Shown: positions 25,239-34,935 of the stretch, one piece after another
How the letters are laid out: each line of letters begins with the position of its first letter
Numbering within the stretch: the stretch's first letter is position 1
Assembly: GCF_001425175.1 (NCBI RefSeq)
Contig: NZ_LMDV01000003.1
Span: 1-64,000, forward strand
From: Nocardioides sp. Root1257
GTDB lineage: Bacteria > Actinomycetota > Actinomycetes > Propionibacteriales > Nocardioidaceae
Length of the DNA stretch: 64,000 nucleotides
Direction of reading: 5' to 3'
Made by a program: the position numbers and the translations under genes
The notes under the pieces: model-generated
What the model saw: the letters and a program-made list of their open reading frames with translations, nothing else
Told to the model about the DNA's origin: nothing
Database searches by the model: none

Positions 25239-25531
25239 GCCGCCGTCCTCGCCACGAAGTGCACCCGCCCGACCTCGTCGGTCACCGCGTCCAGCTGACG
25301 ACCGGTGATCCGGTGGACGACGTCTGGGGCCAGGTAGAGGCGGCCACCATTGCGCTCGACGACCTGGTCGTCGGCCTGCGGGCGCTGGACGATACGGACC
25401 TCGAGCGGCGCTTGCGGCGCTGCTCCGTCGTTCTCCGGAAGTGCGATACGGATCCCCGAGGTCACCGCCAGCCGCGGGTTGGCGGTGACTCGCTGGATGA
25501 CGTGCAGGGCACGCGGGGTGATGGTGAGCAT
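25235..25531 (-). CDS. HesB/IscA-like fold protein without cysteines
   Basis: A 98-aa protein reading LTITPRALHVIQRVTANPRL, GIRIALPEND and DQVVERNGGRLYLAPDVVHR, the layout of actinobacterial HesB/IscA-like proteins. Genuine A-type Fe-S carriers have a CxnCGC set; this protein has no Cys, so it cannot hold a cluster that way. ATG 25531 follows GAGGAGG. First gene of a coupled run with the 42-aa ORF and PRC-barrel gene. Confidence 0.75.
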   Translation of the reverse strand: MLTITPRALHVIQRVTANPRLAVTSGIRIALPENDGAAPQAPLEVRIVQRPQADDQVVERNGGRLYLAPDVVHRITGRQLDAVTDEVGRVHFVARTAA

Positions 25532-25706
25532 GGTGTGCTCGCCTCCTCGGTCTTTGGCTTCTCTCGATTCCACGTCCATCCAGACACGGCGGCCACGGCG
25601 CGACAAGGTGTTCGGCGGCTTTGTCGGGACCTCGTCCGGCGGCTGTCATGTGACTGCAACACCGATGCCAGGGGACCTGTCATCTGGCGTCGGCAGCATG
25701 GTGCCC

Positions 25707-26000
25707 ATGTCCGATCGGATCTTCGTGCCGCTGACGGGTGCCGACGTCGTGGCGGCCGCGTGCGTCGATCTCGAACGCCGGCCCGACGGCGTGCTCGACG
25801 AGGTGCTGGAGCGCGGCATCCGGTCGCTCGTCATCGACATGGCCGGAGTCGACCGGGTGTCCTCCGCTACGGTCGCGACCTTGCTGCGCGCGCACCGTCG
25901 CTGCGCTGTACGGGGCGTCGACATCGTGCTGCGGCGGACGTCCCGCCAGTGTCGCGAAGTCCTCGGGCGTGCCGGGTTGGCGCGGTTGATGACCTTCTAG
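25707..26000 (+). CDS. STAS-domain protein
   Basis: A 97-aa single STAS domain: VLDEVLERGIRSLVIDMAGV, RVSSATVATLLRAHRRCAVR, VDIVLRRTSRQCREVLGRAG. The usual D-S phosphosite is replaced by SS in RVSSAT, so a Ser is still available. ATG 25698 is a possible start three codons earlier. The C-terminal part (RRTSRQCREVLGRAGL) closely resembles the STAS protein at 31614 (NPTRQCREALERIGL), pointing to paralogs. It is divergent from the HesB-like gene and convergent with the GerMN lipoprotein gene, overlapping its end by 4 bp. Confidence 0.8.
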   Translation: MSDRIFVPLTGADVVAAACVDLERRPDGVLDEVLERGIRSLVIDMAGVDRVSSATVATLLRAHRRCAVRGVDIVLRRTSRQCREVLGRAGLARLMTF

Positions 26001-26671
26001 GGCCGAGGGGGCGGGCAGCCGGTCGACCCCAGGGGTCGTAGTCGGTCGGGGACGAAGCCGACGTAGTCCCGCGCCATCACGGGGCCCTCGGTCAGTGCGC
26101 CTCCGGGCAGGGGTGCCTGGACCGGCTCGCCGTCGTCGAAGAACAGGACCGACCGGACCGCAGGTGCGGTGGTGACGGTCAGGACGACCTGAGCCACGGC
26201 CAGGGGCAGCTGCTCGGCGCTGAGGGAGGTACCGGCCTGGATCTCGATCTTCGCAGTGCCACCGTCGACCGCCAGCAGCGCGAGCTTGAAGTCGGTCGGC
26301 AGCGCCGACGAGCGCCCTGCCGCGCGGGCTTCCTCTGACGGTCCTGCAGTGAGGGATGCGAGGAGTCGGTCGACCAACAGACCGGCGTCGATGGTGCATG
26401 CGTCGTCGGTGGGCTCGGGCTCCAGTTGGTCGCCGGTCACCCAGAAGACGGCAGGCGTTGCCGCTCCCGGACTGGTTCCGGCTGTGCCGGAGGTGCTGGC
26501 CGACTCGGGGTCCAACAGACGGTAGGGCACCGCGTCGTCGTCGACCGTGCGGACCGAGCCGCCTTCGGGTACGCCGCACGAGCTCAGCGCGACAGCGGCG
26601 GCGACGACGGCCGCGCCGGCCAGCGACGCGACCCATCGGGCCGTCCGGGTGGGCCCCGTGCGGCCGCTCAC
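25997..26671 (-). CDS. GerMN-domain lipoprotein
   Basis: A 224-aa lipoprotein. A short basic start, a hydrophobic stretch and the lipobox LSSCG are followed by a GerMN domain (about 95-200; ADFKLALLAVDGGTAKIEIQ-like core, YFFDDGEPV-like segment). GTG 26671 overlaps the kinase stop (GTGA). Placed after a response regulator and a histidine kinase, it recalls LpqB of the mtrA-mtrB-lpqB operon, but is less than half as long. It may tune the kinase at the membrane (inference). Confidence 0.85.
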   Translation of the reverse strand: MSGRTGPTRTARWVASLAGAAVVAAAVALSSCGVPEGGSVRTVDDDAVPYRLLDPESASTSGTAGTSPGAATPAVFWVTGDQLEPEPTDDACTIDAGLLVDRLLASLTAGPSEEARAAGRSSALPTDFKLALLAVDGGTAKIEIQAGTSLSAEQLPLAVAQVVLTVTTAPAVRSVLFFDDGEPVQAPLPGGALTEGPVMARDYVGFVPDRLRPLGSTGCPPPRP

Positions 26672-28040
26672 TGCTGAGGCCTGTTCGCGACCGGCAGTCT
26701 CACCACAAACACGGCGCCGCCGCCGTGTCGCTCCGTGCACCACACGTCTCCGTGGTGGGCGCGGACCGTCTGCTCCACGATGCTGAGTCCGAGGCCACTG
26801 CCGGTTCCGCGTTTCTGGCCACCAGCGCGCGCGAACCGTTCGAAGATCCGGGTGCGTTCCGCCGCAGGCACCCCAGGGCCGTGGTCCTGGACCTCCACGT
26901 CGACCACGTCGCCGCCGTCGACGACGGTGACGCCGGTCAGCCCACCGCCGTGCAGGTCGGCGTTGCGGATGAGGTTGGTGAGCACCCGCAGCATCTGCGG
27001 CCGATCGACGTGCACCCAGATGTCGGCGCTGCCGGCCGGTTCGACTGAGGCCACGTCGAGAGCATGACCGGTGGCCATGAGTGCCTGACTGACGAGCTCG
27101 GTCGCTGTGACAGCGACTCTCTCGGTCTCGCCGCGGCCGGCGTCGAGCTTGCCCAGTGTCAGGAGGTCTTCCAGGGCGCGCCGGAACCGGTCGAGCTCGT
27201 CGCCCATGAGTCGGACGGCCTGCTCGGTTCGCGGCGACAGGTCCGGAGCATCCTCGAGGAGGCTCAGGCTCATGGTCAGCGTGGTGACCGGTGTTCGCAG
27301 CTCGTGGCTGACGTCGGCGGCGAACCGGGCGTCTCGCTCGATGCGGTGGTGCAGTGCGTCGACCATGTGGTTGAAGGAGCCGACCAGGGCGGCCAGGTCA
27401 GGATCGTCGGTGGTTTCCAGCCGGGTGGACATGTCTCCTGCCGACACCCGCACGGCTGCGGTGGTGACGTCATCCAGGGGCGCGAGCACGCGGCGGCTGA
27501 CGACGCGACCGACACCGGCTCCGGCCAGTGTCGTGATGGCGGCGCATCCGGCGAGCGCGGCGGCCAGGGTCCACAGGGTGCGGTCGAGCTCCTCGGCGAC
27601 CGACACCTCGTAGTACTCGGCGTCGACGGCGGGCAGCGGCACGCCGACGACGACGGAGGGCGGGTCGGTGGCGCCGTTCCACCCGACGCCCACCGAGCCG
27701 TCCGCGACGGCCGGCTGCACGGTGGCCGTGAGATCCGGCCCGCCGCCGTCCAACGTCGACGAGTACCACTCACCGTGGCGGCGCACGTAGATGATCGCGC
27801 CGGACGGCGGGCTCAGCGCACCGAGCACCTCGTCGACCTGCGCCCCCGATGTCTGCAGGTTGTCCCTCACCCTCGCGGCGTCGGTGAAAGCCTGACGAAG
27901 GGCGGTGCGCTCGCGCTGCTCGACCAGGAAATGCCGGGCCGAGAAGTAGGTGCCGATCGCCAGCGAGGCCGACAGCAACAGCGCGCCCAGGGCGAAGGCG
28001 ATCGTCACCGACGCCCTCAACCCTCGGCGGGGGAGCACCG

Positions 28041-28044
<4 letters not shown>
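26668..28044 (-). CDS. Membrane sensor histidine kinase
   Basis: A 458-aa kinase. Transmembrane helix 1 at about 12-35, an extracellular sensor of about 110 residues, helix 2 at about 155-178, and a HAMP linker (RRVLAPLDDVTTAAVRVSAG). HisKA has DVSHELRTPVTTL with the phosphoacceptor His. The ATPase has the N-box LTNLIRNADLHGGG, G1 DHGPGVP and G2 GTGSGLGLSIVEQ. ATGA overlap with the regulator upstream and GTGA overlap with the lipoprotein downstream. Domain layout and operon resemble MtrB. Confidence 0.95.
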
Positions 28045-28745
<701 letters not shown>

Positions 28746-28912
28746 TGCTTCATGATCGCATCCGACCGGACCGTCCCGACCGATCCGGTGGTCCCGGCGG
28801 GAAATGTCATCAAACCGCAAAGATGCCGGGCGGTAGCGTCAGCTGCACGACAGCCGCGGCCAGGAGCCGGTGTCAGCGAGGCATCCAGGGACGGCCTCCC
28901 GCGCAGCCATCG

Positions 28913-29002
28913 CTACCAGATGGCGGAGGTCAGGCTGAGGTACGCGGCGCTCAGCAGCAGAACCAGACCGGTCTTCGCGACCAGGTCCAGCCCGCGGACC
29001 AT
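28913..29002 (-). CDS. Possible 29-aa single-helix membrane peptide
   Basis: The ORF starts MVRGLDLVAKTGLVLLLSAA and ends in a short Trp-terminated tail. It would form one membrane helix. It lies 87 bp after the phosphoesterase-like gene on the same strand. No ribosome site is visible, so this is tentative. The rest of 28746-29089 shows no other gene; it should hold the regulator's promoter, but I see no clear one. Confidence 0.25.
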   Translation of the reverse strand: MVRGLDLVAKTGLVLLLSAAYLSLTSAIW

Positions 29003-29089
29003 CCGGCCGGGACGGAGTCGACGGACGCGGAGAGTGCCACCGCCACGCGAAGATCCGAGATCCCTGTGTGAGGGTCTCGCCCGAGGCCG

Positions 29090-30865
29090 TCACCGACGCA
29101 GGCCCACGTCGACGCGTTCTCCGACGGTGGCCGTACCGTCGGTCGCGATGGTGATCGGGACCAGGCCGGTCTGCATCCCCGTGGCGATGTCGACGTACTG
29201 GAGTTGGATGCTGAGTGCTTTGAGCGGTGTCGAGAACGGCGTGGAGAACCGGTTGAACGTCGGATTCTCCTCGACGCCACCGGCCGTTCCGAGCTGGGTG
29301 ATCACGGTCCAGGTGACGTCGTCGGTGTCGGTGTTCCAAACGACCCAGGGGCCAGCAGCGTCGTGGAGGTGGCCGTAGGTGACGATGCCGGGCGGCAGGT
29401 CGGGGATCCCGTCGTCCACGGGGGTCGTCAACGACGTCCCGGTGGCCTTCACCTCGTCGAGGTCGACGCCCAGGTAGCCCGCCACTGCGCGGGGCTGGTG
29501 CAGCAGCACGTCGTAGGGCGCGACAGGGTCCTCGTCGTCGACCACCGACCGCAGCGCAGCACCGATGTCCGCCTCAGTCCTGCCGGAGTCGTTGATCACC
29601 AGCCCACCGAACAACGCCTTGAAGGCCGGGTCGCGGGCGCTGGCCACGCGGAGCCCTCCCGCCTCGACGATCTCGGTATCAGGGACGGACACGTCGCCCT
29701 CGATGAGCTGGTCGACGGTCACGTCCGTGTCGTGATCCCCTTTGGCCGCGGCGACAGGGATGCCAGGGCTCGCCGCGGCCTCACTCGAGACGAAGCCGGC
29801 CTCGGCGACGGTGCCGTTGGAGGAGATGTCACCCGCGATGGTGCGGAGCACGATGGCTCCCTCTGGCAGTCGCTCCTGCAGGGCGTCGTACAGGTCTCTG
29901 CGCACGGCGGTGCCAACCAAGCTGCCCTGGGGATCGGCCTCGGCGAGCACGACGACCTCGCCGTCCCGCGGGGTGATCTGGCCGGCGCTGACGCCCAGCG
30001 CTTCGTCGAGGGAGGTAGCGGCCGTCGCCTCGTAGCGGTCCGTGCGGTCCCGGATCCGCGCTGTGTTCTTCTCGATGAAAGGTTGGATCTGCTCGGCGAC
30101 CTCCCGGGTCTGCGGGCTGCTGAAGGCGATGTCGTCGTGGCCAGGCAACGCAAAGCTCTCGCCGATGGCTTGGTTGCCGGCCCAGGAGTGGAACTCGGAG
30201 ATCGCGAGCGTGACGGAGGTGGCGGCACCCACGACGAGCACGACGCCGGCGATGACCAACCCGGTCCGGCGGGACCGGCGCGAGCTCAGGTGCCAGATGC
30301 CCGTTAGGACCACACCGCCGAGCGCACCCGCGACCAGCGCCAGGCGCACGGCTCTGCCGACGACCTGGTGGCGCAGCTCGGCTCCGTAGGCGATCGCGAC
30401 CCCGTCGGGATCGTCCAGGAACCGGGTGTTGGCGCGGACGAACGCCGGTGACACGTACGACGCCAGCGTCCCGCCTGCGATCGGCGGGCCGGTCGAGCGC
30501 AGCTCGGCGCCGAACCCGGCAGTGGCGGTGCGGCGCCAGTAGACCTTCCCGAGCAATCCTGTGTCGAGGGTCGTGTGCGCGTTGTGCGCCAGCCGAACCT
30601 CGACCGGCAAGGTCCCGAGCCGGTCCTCGAACGAGGCGCGCTCGACGGCGTGCTCCACGGCCAGAGGCGTGCACACGATGGTAGCGGCGGCCGCACAGAT
30701 CAGCCAGCGAACAATCCAGGGAAGTGCCCGGCGAGCGCGTCCTGTCAACCCGGCCGTGGAGTGCGCGGCCGTGCCTGACATGGGCGCGTCGCGCGCAGTA
30801 CCCGCAGCCGTAGGCGGGAGCGAGTCGCTCCGACCCGGACCTTCGAGGTGGCGCATCCCAGTCAT
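29090..30865 (-). CDS. Membrane protein with degenerate metallophosphoesterase domain
   Basis: A 591-aa protein. Membrane segments lie at about 46-70, 170-190 and 200-222. The C-terminal part has calcineurin-like phosphoesterase motifs: AGDISSNGTVAEAG (GD box), KGDHD (normally GNHD), LLHQPRA (normally LxHQP) and TYGHLHD (GHxH). The first metal-binding motif DxH is not found; the expected place reads VVLAEADPQGS. Activity is therefore doubtful. ATG 30865 lies 14 bp after the preceding stop. Last gene of the STAS/ATPase-like operon. Confidence 0.72.
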   Translation of the reverse strand: MTGMRHLEGPGRSDSLPPTAAGTARDAPMSGTAAHSTAGLTGRARRALPWIVRWLICAAAATIVCTPLAVEHAVERASFEDRLGTLPVEVRLAHNAHTTLDTGLLGKVYWRRTATAGFGAELRSTGPPIAGGTLASYVSPAFVRANTRFLDDPDGVAIAYGAELRHQVVGRAVRLALVAGALGGVVLTGIWHLSSRRSRRTGLVIAGVVLVVGAATSVTLAISEFHSWAGNQAIGESFALPGHDDIAFSSPQTREVAEQIQPFIEKNTARIRDRTDRYEATAATSLDEALGVSAGQITPRDGEVVVLAEADPQGSLVGTAVRRDLYDALQERLPEGAIVLRTIAGDISSNGTVAEAGFVSSEAAASPGIPVAAAKGDHDTDVTVDQLIEGDVSVPDTEIVEAGGLRVASARDPAFKALFGGLVINDSGRTEADIGAALRSVVDDEDPVAPYDVLLHQPRAVAGYLGVDLDEVKATGTSLTTPVDDGIPDLPPGIVTYGHLHDAAGPWVVWNTDTDDVTWTVITQLGTAGGVEENPTFNRFSTPFSTPLKALSIQLQYVDIATGMQTGLVPITIATDGTATVGERVDVGLRR

Positions 30866-30879
30866 GCTAGGCCGCTGAG

Positions 30880-31122
30880 CTACTCGACGACGATCCACGC
30901 GCCCGACCCCGCGCGAGGGCATGTCGCTCGTGCGGTCCGAGCCGCTCTCAGCGTCGCGTCTGTGGAGCGATGACCTCCGCTCCACGCGGCCGGGTTCACG
31001 TCCCGTTGCACGAACCCGTTGGAGAATCGGACGTCGTAGGTGAACGTTCGTCGACGTCCGAGCATCCAGCTGCTGACAGACGCCGTGGCCCGGATGGCCA
31101 CCGGCACGTCACCGGCTGACAC
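30880..31122 (-). CDS. Small protein of unknown function (80 aa)
   Basis: 80 residues including TASVSSWMLGRRRTFTYDVR and FSNGFVQRDVNPAAW; family not recognised. GTG 31122 follows GAGG at good spacing, 18 bp behind the ATPase-like gene and 14 bp before the phosphoesterase-like gene. Same-strand packing and biased third positions support it. Confidence 0.6.
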   Translation of the reverse strand: MSAGDVPVAIRATASVSSWMLGRRRTFTYDVRFSNGFVQRDVNPAAWSGGHRSTDATLRAARTARATCPRAGSGAWIVVE

Positions 31123-31140
31123 TGCGTACCTCGTCTGCGC

Positions 31141-31617
31141 TCAGTCGGTCGTCACGCCCATCCACAACGACCAGCCCCTCTCGATCGCCCTGACGCCCCA
31201 CTCCTGTGCGAGGGCGTCGAAGACCGGCGTCGCCTCCTTCACGTCGCAAGGGTCCACGCCGTGGCGAGCGGTGCCCGAGCAGCCAAGGGCGCCGACGTCG
31301 AGCAGGATCCGGTCGAGATCCAGCCACCTGAGGAGAATGGCGACTCGTGCTGGATCGAAGCGCAGTGCGTGCTCGACAGCTGCCAGCGCCAGACAGACGA
31401 GCCGCTCGCGTGCTTGGGCACCGACTGCACGATCCTCTGCCCACCTCCGCGTCGCCGTCACCGCGCGACGGTCCACCCCGGGGCGACAGTCCAGGTCGAA
31501 CGTCGTCACTCCCGGCAACCTCGTATCGCCGGCAGCCTCCATAATCCCGTCACGCCCGCGCATTGCCGTTGCCTCTGCTTCCTTGTCCGTCCGTCGTGTT
31601 GATCGCGCGTCTGTCAC
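31141..31617 (-). CDS. Degenerate anti-sigma-type ATPase-like protein
   Basis: 158 aa. The layout follows the RsbW-type ATPase encoded at 49051, but the ATP-site motifs are gone. Where the N-box reads ELVTNAVVH there, this has AAVEHALRF. G1 VTDNAPG is GALGCSG here. The glycine loop GRGLFLVETLASRWGV is replaced by ATPVFDALAQEWGV. The GTG start overlaps the STAS gene stop (GTGA). It may bind a STAS partner without phosphorylating it; inference only. Confidence 0.6.
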   Translation of the reverse strand: MTDARSTRRTDKEAEATAMRGRDGIMEAAGDTRLPGVTTFDLDCRPGVDRRAVTATRRWAEDRAVGAQARERLVCLALAAVEHALRFDPARVAILLRWLDLDRILLDVGALGCSGTARHGVDPCDVKEATPVFDALAQEWGVRAIERGWSLWMGVTTD

Positions 31618-31991
31618 CTACTTCGCATGTCAAGACGCCCCACCAGGCCGATGCGCTCGAGGGCCTCGCGGCACTGACGGGTCGGGTTCCACAGGTGGAC
31701 CTCGACGCCGCGACGCGAGCAGCGCTGGCGTGCCCACAACAGCTCCGCCACCGTCGTCGAGGACATCCGGCCGATCTCCGACAGGTCGAGCACCAGCGCG
31801 CGAGGTTCGAGGCAGAACGCGATGTCCAACTGCTGATCCAACTCGGCGAGGGAGTTGTTCAGACCACCGCGCGGCAAACGGACGACCACGTCACCTGGCC
31901 GAACGTCGTCGGTCAACCTGAGCGCGGTCGCGGGAACCGAGGCGTCGTGCTCGGCGGACTCCGACGAGGGCTGCTTGCGCGCAGGCGGCAT
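31614..31991 (-). CDS. STAS-domain protein, first gene of a four-gene operon
   Basis: A 125-aa protein with an N-terminal linker and a STAS domain: LVLDLSEIGRMSSTTVAELL, WARQRCSRRGVEVHLWNPTR, QCREALERIGL. MSST keeps a Ser where RsbV is phosphorylated. ATG 31991 is taken instead of TTG 32012, which lies seven codons upstream. Coupled to the degenerate ATPase-like gene. Close relative of the STAS protein at 25707. Confidence 0.8.
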   Translation of the reverse strand: MPPARKQPSSESAEHDASVPATALRLTDDVRPGDVVVRLPRGGLNNSLAELDQQLDIAFCLEPRALVLDLSEIGRMSSTTVAELLWARQRCSRRGVEVHLWNPTRQCREALERIGLVGRLDMRSR

Positions 31992-32012
31992 CTCTCCACC
32001 GTTGCGTCGCAA

Positions 32013-32390
32013 GATGACAGCCCTCCGGGTTGTCGTGTTGCAATCTCATGACGATGCGCCCGGCTGAGACCGCTGCCCCGGCCCGTCGCTGGAACGGCCG
32101 CATCTGCGCTGGAGAATTGTATTTGGTCGTTCTTTACTCTGGGTCTCGAGTTTGGGCATACCAGGGTTCGTGCAGCTGATACGAAGATCGCAGCCAGCGA
32201 CAGTGCCTCTCACAACTGGTCGTCTTCCCCAGTCCAAGCACTGACGCCCCGCCGCTCGGCTGGGTCGTGGAGCGGGAGCCGGTTGCGCGCAATGGCGGGG
32301 GGGTCTAGCAGGGCATTCTGAGCCGAGGTGCCGCCGGAAGGTGGTGGTGTGCGGCGTGACGCGACAGTGACTTCTGGTCTCCGCGTCCAC
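32013..32390 (+). other. Intergenic stretch without a recognised gene
   Basis: No convincing ORF by codon pattern. The part at 32110-32175 is clearly richer in A/T than the surroundings and probably carries the leftward promoter of the STAS operon. No repeat or RNA was recognised. Confidence 0.5.
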
Positions 32391-32394
32391 GCTT

Positions 32395-32419
32395 GAATGC
32401 GCGTAGCACCGACGGGTAC
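32395..32419 (+). promoter_or_regulatory. SigB-type promoter candidate before the small acidic protein
   Basis: GAAT (32395-32398), 15 bp, GGGTAC (32414-32419). This fits the GNNT-N14-16-GGGTAC pattern known for Streptomyces SigB-type factors. The start codon is 9 bp after the -10 box, so the transcript would be nearly leaderless. The second paralog (43476) has the identical arrangement. Confidence 0.55.
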
Positions 32420-32428
32420 CGGACGTTC

Positions 32429-32668
32429 ATGGGAGATCAGGAGCACACCAAGCAGCCGGTGCAGGAGGAGCGTCCGCTCGACGTTGACAGCCTCCCCGAG
32501 GAGGAGGGGCTCTCGATCGCCGATGCGTCGGACCGAGTGGACGCGGACCCCGACGACCAGCTCAGCCGGCCCGAGCAGCCCGACTTCGACGAGGGTGAGC
32601 GCCGGCAGTACGAGGACCCGCCGGTCGACCGCCCACTCTCGGAGTCGCAGCGGCCTGAGGACCGCTGA
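32429..32668 (+). CDS. Small acidic protein, paralog 1
   Basis: 79 residues, very acidic and polar, beginning MGDQEHTKQPVQEERPLDVD and ending SQRPEDR; probably disordered. It is about 90% identical to the protein at 43476, and both flanks are also similar, so this is a recent duplication. No normal ribosome site lies upstream; a SigB-type -10 box ends 9 bp before the ATG. Function unknown; stress-induced expression is inferred from the promoter. Confidence 0.78.
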   Translation: MGDQEHTKQPVQEERPLDVDSLPEEEGLSIADASDRVDADPDDQLSRPEQPDFDEGERRQYEDPPVDRPLSESQRPEDR

Positions 32669-32813
32669 GGACCGCTGGCGGTCAGCGGGTTGTTTCGACG
32701 TCGTCCTAGGCAGAATTTCGGTTCTGCCGCCTTTCGTTGGGGACGGCGTCGGGGCGGGTCGGGCTGACCGTCGGTGGTTCGTCAAGGCGGAGGGTGTACT
32801 CGCCTAATACTGC

Positions 32814-32839
32814 GGATGAGTCGCGGCCTGTCCGGGTAC
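32814..32839 (+). promoter_or_regulatory. SigB-type promoter candidate before the glutamate-synthase-like gene
   Basis: GGAT (32814-32817), 16 bp, GGGTAC (32834-32839). GTG 32850 follows 10 bp later, again giving a very short leader. Confidence 0.5.
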
Positions 32840-32849
32840 TGGTTGGTCC

Positions 32850-34430
32850 GTGCTGCGCTTCTTCGTCCTGGCCGGACTGCTGGTGCTCGGCGCCTTGACC
32901 CTCCTCGCCGCCGCGATCGGGGGGTGGGGATGGTGGGTGCTGGCCGTGGTCCTCGCCGGTCTCCTGGTGCTTGCCTGCTACGACCTGTTGCAGCGGCGGC
33001 ACTCGATCCTCCGCAACTACCCGGTGCTCGGCCACCTGCGGTTCCTGCTCGAGGCGATCCGACCGGAGCTGCAGCAGTACTTCATCGAGCGGAACTTCGA
33101 CGGGCGCCCGTACGACCGCGACACCCGCTCGGCGATCTACCAACGGGCGAAGGGGGTCAAGGAGGAGCAGCCATACGGCACCGAGCGCGACCTCGAGCAG
33201 GTCGGGTACGAGTACCTCGTGCACTCGACCGCCCCGGTCGCGCCGATGGAGCACACGCCACGGGTGCGCATCGGCGGACCGGATTGCACCCGGCCCTACG
33301 ACATGGCCCTGCTCAACGTGTCGGCGATGAGCTTCGGGTCGCTGTCGGCCAACGCGATCGAGGCGCTCAACCGGGGTGCGGCCATCGGTGGCTTCGCGCA
33401 CGACACGGGCGAGGGGGCGATCAGCCCCTACCACCGCAACGGCGGCGACCTGGTCTGGGAGTTGGGCTCGGGCTACTTCGGCGCGCGCACGGAGCACGGC
33501 CGGTTCGACGAGGCGAAGTTCGCCGACAAGGCGGCCGACGATCAGGTCAAGATGGTCAGCCTCAAGCTCAGCCAGGGCGCGAAGCCCGGCATCGGCGGCG
33601 TGCTGCCGGCCGCGAAGGTGTCCGCGGAGATCGCGTCGACACGTGGCATCCCGCAGGGCGAGAAGTGCGTCTCGCCGGCGTACCACCACGTCTTCTCGAC
33701 GCCGCGGGAGCTGGTGCTCTTCATCGGCCGCTTCCGGGAGCTGGCTGGCGGGAAGCCGGCTGGATTCAAGCTCTGCGTGGGCTCGCGGGTCGACGTCCTT
33801 GCGATCTGCAAGGCGATGGTGGAGGAGGGGGTGACGCCCGACTTCATCGTCGTCGACGGCGCCGAGGGCGGCACCGGTGCGGCACCGCTGGAGTACGAGG
33901 ACCACATCGGCATGCCGTTGACCGAGGGCCTGATGACGGTCCACAACGCGCTCGTCGGTGTCGGCCTGCGCGACCGGGTCCGGATCGGGGCGAGCGGCAA
34001 GGTGAGCAGCGGCATCGACGTCGTGAAGCGGATGATCCAGGGCGCCGACTACACCAACGCCGCACGGGCGATGATGCAGGCCGTCGGTTGCATCCAGTCG
34101 CAGCGCTGCCACACCAACCGGTGCCCGGTGGGCGTGGCGACCCAGGACCCGAAGCGGATGCGTGCGTTGGACGTGCCCACGAAGACCGAGCGCGTGGTGC
34201 GCTACCAGGCGGCGGTCGTCGACCAGGCCGTCCAGGTGATCGCCTCGATGGGTCTGTCCTCCTTCGAGGAGCTCGGCCCCCACATGCTGCGCCGCCGTGT
34301 CCACGACGGCGAGATCGCGTCGTACGCCGAGCTCTTCCACCACCTCGAGCCGCGGGAGCTCCTGGACGGACCGACGGCGGCCTGGGAGCGTGACTGGTCG
34401 ATGGCCGACCCGGACCGTTTTCGCCCCTGA
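32850..34430 (+). CDS. FMN-binding glutamate synthase-family protein
   Basis: A 526-aa protein with two N-terminal membrane helices (about 2-22 and 24-44), then a domain like the synthase domain of glutamate synthase large subunit. Visible are MSFGSLSANAIEALNRGA, FIVVDGAEGGTGAAPLEYED and the iron-sulfur type CIQSQRCHTNRCPVGVATQ. The glutaminase domain of true GltB is absent, so it may use another nitrogen donor or a different substrate; archaeal-type GltB-like proteins share this size. GTG start. Proposed SigB-type promoter directly upstream. Confidence 0.9.
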   Translation: MLRFFVLAGLLVLGALTLLAAAIGGWGWWVLAVVLAGLLVLACYDLLQRRHSILRNYPVLGHLRFLLEAIRPELQQYFIERNFDGRPYDRDTRSAIYQRAKGVKEEQPYGTERDLEQVGYEYLVHSTAPVAPMEHTPRVRIGGPDCTRPYDMALLNVSAMSFGSLSANAIEALNRGAAIGGFAHDTGEGAISPYHRNGGDLVWELGSGYFGARTEHGRFDEAKFADKAADDQVKMVSLKLSQGAKPGIGGVLPAAKVSAEIASTRGIPQGEKCVSPAYHHVFSTPRELVLFIGRFRELAGGKPAGFKLCVGSRVDVLAICKAMVEEGVTPDFIVVDGAEGGTGAAPLEYEDHIGMPLTEGLMTVHNALVGVGLRDRVRIGASGKVSSGIDVVKRMIQGADYTNAARAMMQAVGCIQSQRCHTNRCPVGVATQDPKRMRALDVPTKTERVVRYQAAVVDQAVQVIASMGLSSFEELGPHMLRRRVHDGEIASYAELFHHLEPRELLDGPTAAWERDWSMADPDRFRP

Positions 34431-34481
34431 ACGTCGCCCGTCGACCCGGGAGGCGCCGTGGCTAGGATCCGGTGGAGTCGG

Positions 34482-34500
34482 GTCCGGCGAGGAGCCGGAC
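34482..34500 (+). terminator. Hairpin after the glutamate-synthase-like gene
   Basis: GTCCGGC and GCCGGAC pair perfectly over a GAGGA loop, 52 bp after the stop. No T-tract follows; it may act as a GC-type terminator. Confidence 0.4.
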
Positions 34501-34567
34501 GACGATGACGCCCCTGATACGCGCCACGGTAGATGTGTCGGACTCGTTTCTAGCCGTCAAGTCCGGC

Positions 34568-34935
34568 TCAGACCTCCGTACGAATCAGTGCAGGCCTCTG
34601 TAGCAGGTTCTCCAGGGAGTCTTCGAATTCGATGGCGGAGTGGTCCTCGCGCAGCTGTGACTTGAGACGGCGAATGCTCGGATAGGGGGCTAGCGACTCG
34701 TCCATGTCTTCCTCGATCACGTCGAGTGGTCCTAGGTCCGCCCCCCGTGCGGCGACCTCGAGCAACAGGTGACCCAGGAGAAAGCTGGTGAAGGCTCGAT
34801 AGGCCTCCACTGTCGCTTGGTCGCTGAAGCCCTCGCGCTGGAGTCCCTCGAGGAACGCCTCCACCCATCGCAGGCTTCGCAACGGTGGGCGCAGCCACGG
34901 GGCTTGGGCAGGTCGGGACGCGACTGGCGGGAACG
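34568..34935 (-). pseudogene. Truncated TetR regulator (C-terminal domain only)
   Basis: About 120 codons ending at TGA 34568 read SLRWVEAFLEGLQREGFSDQ, AYRAFTSFLLGHLLLEVAAR and DESLAPYPSIRRL, the ligand-binding C-terminal domain of the TetR_C_1 type. The DNA-binding N-terminus is absent: upstream in this frame the sequence loses coding character and overlaps the katE leader region. Likely the remains of a regulator next to katE. Confidence 0.7.
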
